Shown one piece after another: positions 18,008-25,800 of a stretch of 64,000 bases of DNA; the stretch's first letter is position 1; every line of letters starts with the position of its first letter. The stretch spans positions 62,001 to 126,000 of the forward strand of contig JAHHHH010000003.1 in assembly GCA_019359415.1 (NCBI GenBank), written 5' to 3'. The position numbers and the translations under genes are program-made. Below the pieces are notes generated by a model, which was not told the DNA's origin, did not search any database, and saw only the letters and a program-made list of their open reading frames with translations. This DNA comes from Iphinoe sp. HA4291-MV1. Lineage in GTDB: Bacteria > Cyanobacteriota > Cyanobacteriia > Cyanobacteriales > Nostocaceae.

Positions 18008-18071
18008 AAGTCTGGGGCTACACAAACGAAGCCTTAAAATTAGTCCACGTAGGTGGATTTCGCTTGTGTAG
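17995..18071. repeat. Composite palindromic repeat at gene end
   Basis: CAGACT/AGTCTG (palindrome 17999-18013, spanning the decarboxylase stop) is followed by CTACACAAACGAA (18018-18030) paired with TTCGCTTGTGTAG (18059-18071). The arrangement is a familiar dispersed repeat in Nostoc-like genomes. It may end transcription of the decarboxylase gene. Nothing else is evident up to 18244. Confidence 0.6.
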
Positions 18072-18244
18072 CTGCGATTTCGCTCGATACTGTTGGCGAA
18101 TTAATGAGGGGTGTGAACCATCACCCCTATTGACACAGAAATTGCTTAGAGAAAAAATGAGTCTGATTTTCCGCCTTGGCGCTCACCGACACTGGCTGCT
18201 GTGATCAACACCCGTAGCACTAAACCCAAGGTTTAAAAAAGCTT

Positions 18245-19735
18245 TTATGTTTGAGCCAATTTGTCAGAGGGACTAGGCAAGAAACCTCCGTCTCGCAGTT
18301 CCCTTACACTATCCTTAATAGCTTGAATAATACAATCAATATCTTCATCTGTATGGGCTGTGGATAAGTAATGACCAGTTCCTCCCAAAAAGTGGATTCC
18401 TCTGTCGAGCAGATGATAGCATAACAATTGCAGAGTCATTGAGGCAGTAGGATTTCCTGCAGACAAAAGATTCTTTGAGGAAGCAGGAGCAAAGAGCGAG
18501 CCAAAATTCGCAAGCCTGATAGGTACTTCATCAGCCTCAAAGTAAGTATTCAGCGTTTTGATAAACTGTGATGTGCGTTGATTCAACTGTTGCTGAAGAG
18601 TCGGTCCTTCAGTCTTAAGACGCTGAAGTAGAACTCGTGCAGCAGCCATAGCTAACGGATGCTTACAGAAGGTGCTACCAAAAAATGTCATTTCCACATG
18701 AGGAAAAGATGCATCTCCATAATTCCACATGCCGCCGTCGATTCTATCCATGTAAGCAGCTTTACCAGCGATAATGCCTATCGGCATACCGCCACCGGCA
18801 ATCTTTCCATAAGTAGCTATATCAGCTTCAATACCAAACCAAGCCTGCGCGCCACCCGGATGAATCCTAAAACCAGTAATCACTTCATCAAAGATGAAGA
18901 CTATCCCTGATTCTTTTGTTAATTGCCTCAGTTGCTGGAGAAACTCTTTAGGCTGTAAATCTGGTCGCCTTCTCTGTACAGGTTCAACGATAACAGCTGC
19001 TAATTCCTGCTCATGGGCTTTTATTATTTCAAGAGACTGAGGATTTCCATAGTCGAGAACTAAAATGTCTTCAGCAATATTTGGCGGCACTCCTGGATAC
19101 TCTGGCACTGCACGTCCATTGCCGTCTGCTTTCTGTGCTTTAACTAGAGTGCCATCAAAATGTCCATGATAAGAGTTAGAAAATCGGACAATCTTGTAGC
19201 GACCTGTTGCTGCTCGTGCTATGCGTATGGCTCCCATCACAGCTTCTGTACCTATATTGGCAAAAGTCACTCGCTCCATCCCTGTGAGTTCACTAACTAA
19301 CTGGGCAACTTCACCAGCAAGATCTGATTGTGGTCCGATGTGTATGCCTTGTTCTAGTCTCTCTTCTAGAGCTTTCTTGATAAAGGGGGGATTATGACCA
19401 AAGAGATTCACCCCAAAACCCATTTCTAAATCTATATATTCGTTGCCATCAATATCCCACATTCTAGAACCCGAAGCGTGCTTACCAATGATGGGATAGG
19501 CCATCTCTTTTAGGAGAGAGTAAGGTCCTACGGAACCTCTTAGGTCAGCCAGAACTGGACAATAAGCTTGCGTGAGTTGTTTTGAGGTTTTTGTGCGCTT
19601 GGTGTAGCGTGCAATTAAAGTTTCTAAATGTTTTTGTTGACGAGAATTCAGACCTTCTGTTGATATCTGCTTGGAAGATTGTATTGAATCAATCTGCGAC
19701 TGAGCTTCTTGTAAGTTAGATTCTTGAGTTTTCAT
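18245..19735 (-). CDS. Class III aminotransferase (HemL/AMT-like), free-standing
   Basis: A 496-residue PLP aminotransferase of the glutamate-1-semialdehyde aminomutase-like class. It resembles the AMT domain embedded in the PKS at 30144-35090 over nearly its whole length (shared LSPHQQKHL-type start, SYHG, FDEVITGFR, STAHTDEDID). Motifs: DGNEYIDLEMGFG, TFANIGTEAVMGAIRIAR, PLP-aspartate in FIFDEVITGFRIHPGG and PLP lysine in ATYGKIAGGGMPIG. AMT domains convert a beta-keto thioester into a beta-amine. As the last gene of the cluster, 150 bases after a methyltransferase, it may act in trans on a carrier-bound intermediate or on a precursor. The first ~30 residues are low-complexity and acidic. 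Confidence 0.88.
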   Translation of the reverse strand: MKTQESNLQEAQSQIDSIQSSKQISTEGLNSRQQKHLETLIARYTKRTKTSKQLTQAYCPVLADLRGSVGPYSLLKEMAYPIIGKHASGSRMWDIDGNEYIDLEMGFGVNLFGHNPPFIKKALEERLEQGIHIGPQSDLAGEVAQLVSELTGMERVTFANIGTEAVMGAIRIARAATGRYKIVRFSNSYHGHFDGTLVKAQKADGNGRAVPEYPGVPPNIAEDILVLDYGNPQSLEIIKAHEQELAAVIVEPVQRRRPDLQPKEFLQQLRQLTKESGIVFIFDEVITGFRIHPGGAQAWFGIEADIATYGKIAGGGMPIGIIAGKAAYMDRIDGGMWNYGDASFPHVEMTFFGSTFCKHPLAMAAARVLLQRLKTEGPTLQQQLNQRTSQFIKTLNTYFEADEVPIRLANFGSLFAPASSKNLLSAGNPTASMTLQLLCYHLLDRGIHFLGGTGHYLSTAHTDEDIDCIIQAIKDSVRELRDGGFLPSPSDKLAQT

Positions 19736-19885
19736 GAAATTTATATTTCCTGACTTGAGTGTAAAGGATGACGATTCAAATAAAAGACTTTTCTTACCTC
19801 TTTGGCTATACGCTGGTCTAGATCATAGTCTGTAAATTTCAACAGAAATAATTCATAAAAATAAACCCATTCTTACCTATTTTTT

Positions 19886-20650
19886 TTAACTTGGTTTCCG
19901 ACAAACAAAGCAGACCATGTCAGCCTCTGGTATTAATACTAAATCAAGTTTTAAATCATAGACAATTATTTCTGTAAACCCGACATTTTCTAGAGATGAT
20001 TGGATGTCATTCTTGGAATAGCCAATCACTGAAAAACTAGTATCTAGACGTTTCCAGCAATCTCTTTCTCTTAACTGAAATGTCGTTACAAAAACTCGAC
20101 ATTCTTTGCTTTCTGGATGATAACTGTTTTTCATAGCCCAAGCATAGTCATCCTTAACATCGCCTAAAACACGACCGTTCAAAGTGGAACTATATGCGTC
20201 TTCTAGACGTAAGTCGAATACAAATATACCGTTGCTATGAAGTGCGCTGTATACGTTGTGAAAAGTACGTGTTAATTCTGACAAGTTCCGAATGTGATTG
20301 AAACCCAAACCCATTGAAGCAACTGCATGGAAAGTAGGCGGTAATTCAAAGAAGCGCACATCACCAAGAATCAATTTACAATTAGGTGCATTCTCACGAG
20401 CATATTCCAACATTCTCTGGGAGCGATCAATTCCAGTCACCTGATAACCTTTATTTAGTAGCCATTGTGATAGTTGCCCTGTCCCACAACAGAGGTCGAG
20501 GATATTCGCTTCTTCAGGAATGTAAGGTAATAGTAATTTTTCCAAGGTTGGCAAGGCTATTTTGTTGTAACTTGGTCCCAAAGACTCGTTATATATTCGG
20601 GCAAATGGTTCATCAAATTTGTTATAGCTAGTTGCTGAAGACGAAGACAT
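19886..20650 (-). CDS. SAM-dependent methyltransferase (third paralog)
   Basis: A 254-residue class I methyltransferase with SAM motif ILDLCCGTGQLSQWLL, acidic strand VTGIDRS and ILGDVRFFELP. It is a divergent sister of the pair at 28344 and 29343 (shared LDLCCG.GQL.Q.L..KGY.VTG.D, AREN/K, and C-terminal ENVGFTEI.VYD). The target (O, N or C on the cluster product) is unknown. Oddly, its first nine residues (MSSSSATSY) and the preceding ~22 bases are nearly identical to those of the unrelated oxygenase gene just upstream. Confidence 0.85.
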   Translation of the reverse strand: MSSSSATSYNKFDEPFARIYNESLGPSYNKIALPTLEKLLLPYIPEEANILDLCCGTGQLSQWLLNKGYQVTGIDRSQRMLEYARENAPNCKLILGDVRFFELPPTFHAVASMGLGFNHIRNLSELTRTFHNVYSALHSNGIFVFDLRLEDAYSSTLNGRVLGDVKDDYAWAMKNSYHPESKECRVFVTTFQLRERDCWKRLDTSFSVIGYSKNDIQSSLENVGFTEIIVYDLKLDLVLIPEADMVCFVCRKPS

Positions 20651-20841
20651 AAAAGATTTATCCTTGCTTTACGTATTGCTTTGCAAGCCTATCATTACCA
20701 ACGCAATGAAAAATGATTTATTCAGAACTATGACCAAAAAACTAGGTTTCGTTGGGCTGCAATAAGTAAATTTTGGTTTGAAAAGACGTAAAAACTGGCT
20801 TTCTCAGTCTCGCGTTTTATTAATGAATCGATGTTCTAGTG

Positions 20842-21783
20842 TTAGAGCAAACCAACAGCCAATAGAGCTTTGCCTAGGAACGGAAATTTCACAATTAACG
20901 GAAAAAGATGACCTTTTATTGGATTCCGCTCTAAAAAACCTTGACGAATTAGTTCATAGCTCCATTCATTCATCGTGTTGATAGCCAAGCTGATTGTGTC
21001 TTCGAGGTTTTTGAAATGATGCCACCAATCCGGTGGTATGTAGATAATTTCTCCCTGATTTACTGTGCATTCCACTGGTTTGGCATTGGCGTACAGTGGA
21101 AACTTTTCTAAATCTGGGTTGAAGCAGTCAACTTGACCATTGTACAAATATTTTTCTTGGTCTGGTGACAACAATACCACTTGCTTCCGCCCAGAAATCA
21201 CTGCAACCCATGCAGTATCGTGATAGGAATCATAGTGAAGACCTACCGATGTATCTTTCTGACCTATATGGATGTCATAGGAATGGTTTATATATTTTTG
21301 AAAAAGTGTTAATGGTACTTTTCTATACCAATTGTTGAAATATATTGGATCTTCGCAATCTTCCCAAAGCTCCGGGTGATCACTAATATGGAATTCCGAT
21401 AGGTAGAGCAATTTGTCGCAAACACGACTAGTCATAACATCTATGAAATCAGCAATACTCATTTTCACGTAAGTTCGATCCAACGTCCGATCCCTCATGC
21501 TAGTTTCAGCCTTGTAATCCATTACAAAAGCCTTGCTTGACCCGTACTCTGACCTGAAGAAATCCATAGTCCACTTCTTCAAGGCTTTCCAGTGTTTGAT
21601 CCCATCAGTGATGATGACAGGCTTTCCAACAGATGCATACTCTCGGACAAACTTCTCATACGAGAGGTTACTACGACGTTCAACAAAATCAATTGGCGTC
21701 CATATCAACTTAGATTTTTTATTGTACCGCACAGATTTGGAATAACTAGTTTGGGAATAGCTAGTTGCTGAAGATGAAGACAT
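20842..21783 (-). CDS. JmjC/cupin-type Fe(II)/2-oxoglutarate oxygenase
   Basis: A 313-residue protein of the cupin_8/JmjC hydroxylase class. The fold shows RP-type N-terminal PVIITDG, the metal motif HxD in GLHYDSYHD and the second His in PPDWWHHFKN, with the conserved tyrosine- and lysine-bearing strands (DIHIGQKD; RKQVVLLSPDQ). Members hydroxylate Asn, Asp, His or lysyl side chains in proteins, and some act in natural-product clusters. Its place between a TauD oxygenase and a methyltransferase suggests tailoring of the cluster product; the exact step is unknown. Residues 1-9 match the start of the neighbouring methyltransferase. Confidence 0.83.
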   Translation of the reverse strand: MSSSSATSYSQTSYSKSVRYNKKSKLIWTPIDFVERRSNLSYEKFVREYASVGKPVIITDGIKHWKALKKWTMDFFRSEYGSSKAFVMDYKAETSMRDRTLDRTYVKMSIADFIDVMTSRVCDKLLYLSEFHISDHPELWEDCEDPIYFNNWYRKVPLTLFQKYINHSYDIHIGQKDTSVGLHYDSYHDTAWVAVISGRKQVVLLSPDQEKYLYNGQVDCFNPDLEKFPLYANAKPVECTVNQGEIIYIPPDWWHHFKNLEDTISLAINTMNEWSYELIRQGFLERNPIKGHLFPLIVKFPFLGKALLAVGLL

Positions 21784-21864
21784 AAAAAGTTTCTCCTTGC
21801 TTAATATTAATAACTAATGACAATCTACTTGCGTCAATGTGCAACTTTTATGTGAAACAGCTGA

Positions 21865-22782
21865 TCAAAATTTCAGATTACTTAGGGTAGTAAAAACTTG
21901 CCGTCGCTTATCGTTAAATGCTCTACGACCATGCAGAAATCTCCAATTATCAATCATCACCAGATCGCCTGCTTGCCAATGTATCTCCTCCGTCAACTTG
22001 TCGAAGATTGTCTCAATTTCTTTAGCCACTTCATCAGAAGCTCTTGAACCATCCTCAAAAATTGCTTCTTCTGTCCTTTTCTGATATACCCAAAAGTGAT
22101 TAGCAAATGCTTTTTGATGAGTATATTTGCTTTGGATTACAGCTGAACAAGTATATTCGATAGAAACAGTTTTATCATCGTTCACCTGATAACTGACACC
22201 ATTAAGATTGTCCAAAATTTTCTTAATATCATCTATGGTATTAGCATCTGAACCTGCAAGTCCCTTCAATATATCAACCGGAACGTTATTACGATAAAAT
22301 TTTAATTGCTTGGAAAGAAATAACTGTTTCGACTGTTCACTTAGTTCCTCCCACACTCGGACACCATCCCAGAATAAAGTTTCGCCTCCTTGTTCGGCTG
22401 GAACAGTACAGCAAAACCAAATCACATCAGGTCGAAAGGGAGAAAAACTGTATTCACAATGAGGAAGAAGACTATTTATTTCGTTTTCGCTATCTACAAA
22501 GTTGACAAAAATGTCATCATCAATGCTAACTTTTGTAAAGTCTCTAATGTATTTGTAACTAAATTGTTCGGAAAAATCTTTCATCTGCTTGGGAGTTACC
22601 TCAAAACTCCGAAAAAGAATCACTCCAGATGACTTGAATAGCTCCATAGTCTCTGCTACGGAGAGGTCAAGAATATTTTGACAATCACTACTATATAGTA
22701 TCTTTCCTGTGCTAGTGCCTAGAGCTTCGATTTTATTGTTCATACAATTATGATGTCTGATTGATTCGGATTTTTGGCTCAT
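21865..22782 (-). CDS. TauD/TfdA-family Fe(II)/2-oxoglutarate oxygenase
   Basis: A 305-residue oxygenase with the conserved strands GVILFRSF and the metal motif HCE in LLPHCEYSFSPFRPD, followed by QGGETLFWDG, and the distal His and 2OG-binding Arg in NWRFLHGRRAFNDKRRQ. It is more divergent than the SyrP-like pair at 38368 and in the fused NRPS: the middle segment has an extra helical insertion (residues 165-205). Family members hydroxylate, desaturate or halogenate-like oxidise free or tethered amino acids. It is the first gene after the TE-containing PKS, 105 bases downstream, so it is probably co-transcribed and acts late. Confidence 0.87.
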   Translation of the reverse strand: MSQKSESIRHHNCMNNKIEALGTSTGKILYSSDCQNILDLSVAETMELFKSSGVILFRSFEVTPKQMKDFSEQFSYKYIRDFTKVSIDDDIFVNFVDSENEINSLLPHCEYSFSPFRPDVIWFCCTVPAEQGGETLFWDGVRVWEELSEQSKQLFLSKQLKFYRNNVPVDILKGLAGSDANTIDDIKKILDNLNGVSYQVNDDKTVSIEYTCSAVIQSKYTHQKAFANHFWVYQKRTEEAIFEDGSRASDEVAKEIETIFDKLTEEIHWQAGDLVMIDNWRFLHGRRAFNDKRRQVFTTLSNLKF

Positions 22783-22887
22783 TTGATAAAGAAATATTAT
22801 TGATCAGTTGAATTCAAAAAATACCAAATAGAAAAGCATTTTTTCTGAAAAAACGATATTTTAGATTTTTTCAAAAATCTGTTTTAT

Positions 22888-25800
22888 TTAGATCTGATTC
22901 ATAAAAACATTCAGATGCTCAACCACAACTTTGATATGAGGCTTGGTAATGATTGTGTAATGATTGCTAGGGATAGTAATAATCTCTACTGTCTTACATG
23001 AAAGTCCACCCCAAAATAAAGTAGGATTCTGCAAATCATTAGATACTTCATCGCTAGCTTGAAAGTATACAAATTTGTTTGGATAAACTTGTGGTGCATA
23101 GCTCTGTAGAGCTAGTACGTTACTCTTAAAAACCTTTAGAAGACAGCGAAGCTGTTGAAGTTCAAAATCCAGAGGTAGGAGGTTAGCTATCCTTGCTTGC
23201 TCTAAGAAATAGTTTAATTGCTCATCCAGTCCTAGCCCTTGGAGTTCGTCCACTGAACCAGATAAATTCTTCCCAGCAGAGAGAGCCATATCTGTGGCAA
23301 AATCAACTAATATTTTGACATCGTCGTAGTCATCAACCTCTGCAGTTTGCTCGCTCTTAACTGGTACTGGACTATCTAGCATAGCAAGCATGGCAACTTG
23401 ATCACCATGTCTTAGTAACTGTTGAGCCATTTCAAAAGCGACAACACCGCCCATAGACCAACCTCCCAAAAAATATGGACCAGTTGGCTGAATTTCGCGC
23501 AGTGCTTTGATATACTGAGTCGCCATATCTTCTATTCGGGTGATTGGCTCACATTCCCCATTCAAACCTAGTGCTTGCAGACCGTAGAATGGTTGATCCC
23601 AACTCAAATGACGCGATAATTCATAGTAGCAAAGAATATTCCCACCGACTGGATGAACGAAAAACAGAGGTGGCTTGGAACCTTGAGGTTGAATTGCGAC
23701 TAAACCAGACAAGGTCTGGTTATTAGCTTGCTCATGCAAAATACTCGCTAGATGTTTGATAGTTGCTCCCTGGAAAAGGGCAGATAATTGAATATTTTGT
23801 CCCAACTGTTTCTTAATTTTCGCCATGAGGTGTACAGCTAAAAGTGAGTGACCTCCAAGCTCAAAAAAGTCATCGTGGATGCCTATGTGCTCAATACAAA
23901 GAATTTCTCGCCAAATGTCAGCAAGGGTTTGTTCAATATGAGTGCGGGGAGCAACGTAATCATTTCCCAGATTGGGGCGGGGATGGAGTATTCTAGCAAG
24001 ACTTGTTGATGCTAATTCCTCTTTTGTGTCCCCAGCAAAAGAGGTCTGATCAATATCACCTAAAGATTCTAGCTTCAGCCATTGGTCAAACCTGGCTTGT
24101 AAATCTCCTGTGGAGACAACAACTTGAGTTATCTTCTCACTTATGAAAATACGTTGAAAAGCTTTTATGCCTTCTTCTGGTGTGATGAATAATTCAGCCA
24201 ATGTTGTTCTATTAGCTATGTTTTGTTCTTCTTCCCCAAGTTGCCAGCGATCGCAATTAACACTGATCCAAGGGACAGGATTTGTTTGATTTTGCTTGTG
24301 GGCAAAAGTATCTACAAAGATGTTCGCTGCTGAATAAGCAACGTACCCTAACCCTCCCAAAATGGATGATAAAGAAGATATCAACAGATAAAAATCAAGC
24401 TCTCTGGCTTGCAAAATTTTTTCTAGTACGAAGAGTCCATGAGTTTTTGATTGAAATTGATACTGGCAATCAGTTTGAGAAATTTCTTGAATAGATTTGT
24501 TTGAGTTTTTATTTGAGTTGTCGCTAACAATTTCTGCTGCGTAGATGACACCATGTATGTTGCCAGAGTGCTCAGTAGCTAATGTGATCGCTCTTTGCAT
24601 CTGTTCAAAGTTGGTCACATCCACGCTCAAAACTAAAACCTCGGCTCCTAACTCATCTAACGCCTGGACTTTCCTGATTTTACGGCTGATCTCATCTTGG
24701 TGATCATGAGTTGCCAACCACTGTGACCACTCATCTTTTTCAGGAAGACCCTTGTGTCCAATCAAGACCAGTTTTGCTTGTACTGTCTGGGCTAGATACT
24801 GCGCTAGTATCAGTCCAATATTTCCCAAACCTTCAATAATTAGGTAAACTCCTCCTTTCTTTAATCTTGATGTGCTTCCTTTCGCTTCTTCCAATCGCAC
24901 TGGCTCAAAGGTTTGCACCCAACGATTCAAACCACGATAGGCAATAACTAACTCAGAAGATTTAGTTATGAGTTCCGTCAGCAAATGGTCTACAAGTTTC
25001 TCCTCTTGCCAACTTCCACAGCGAGGAAGAGCAACATCAATACTACGACAGCTGATATTTGAATATTCTTGAGGAATGACTTTAACAAGTCCAAGTACAG
25101 TCGCTTTCTCTGGGCACAAGATTTCTTCTGCTGTCACTGACTGTATGTTGTTGGAGACAACCGTGATTTGAAACTTATCAGTCCAATTTTGTTTTCCTAG
25201 TGCCTGGGTGAGAAAAAGCAGACTGTAGAATCCCAAATATTGAGCGCTGTCAAACCACTCAAGTTCTGATTCTGTGCGTTCGTCTGGTGTGACACTCCAT
25301 AAATGAACAATTGTATTGGGGATTTTGTTCAACGCGCCAAGTTCATTGAGCAACGCATCGTAATCATGACTTTGTCTTGGATTAAGGGTATAAAGACTAT
25401 CGCTTAGTTTGGAGAATTCTGACCCTACCCTCACAGCGATCGCTTTGCTACTGCCCAGATGTTCGAGTTTTTTCACCAATTGATAACCCAAGCCGCACTC
25501 ATCCATAAACACAAGCGTGCAGGACTTTTGCTCTGCCAAGTTTTCTTTACCGAGCAACCCTGGAGGTGCAGATTGCTTCCACAAAGGTAGGTAGAACCAG
25601 TCAGCGATATCCGGCTTTTTACTCAGTGACACTTGCGTAGCGCGGACATCGTGTGGCTGTGCTTGTCGCGAAATCCAGTAACGCTGACGCTCAAATGGAT
25701 ATGTTGGTAAAGGGATACGATGACGCCGTTCGTTAGCGTAAAAACCAGACCCGTCTACTTGAACTCCGAAAAGCCAGAGTTTACCTAAAGTATTAAGTAA

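Noticed and set aside
18221-18235. TAAACC/GGTTTA hairpin as terminator of the biosynthetic cluster
   Set aside because: On the minus strand the T-run precedes the hairpin instead of following it, so it does not fit a factor-independent terminator.
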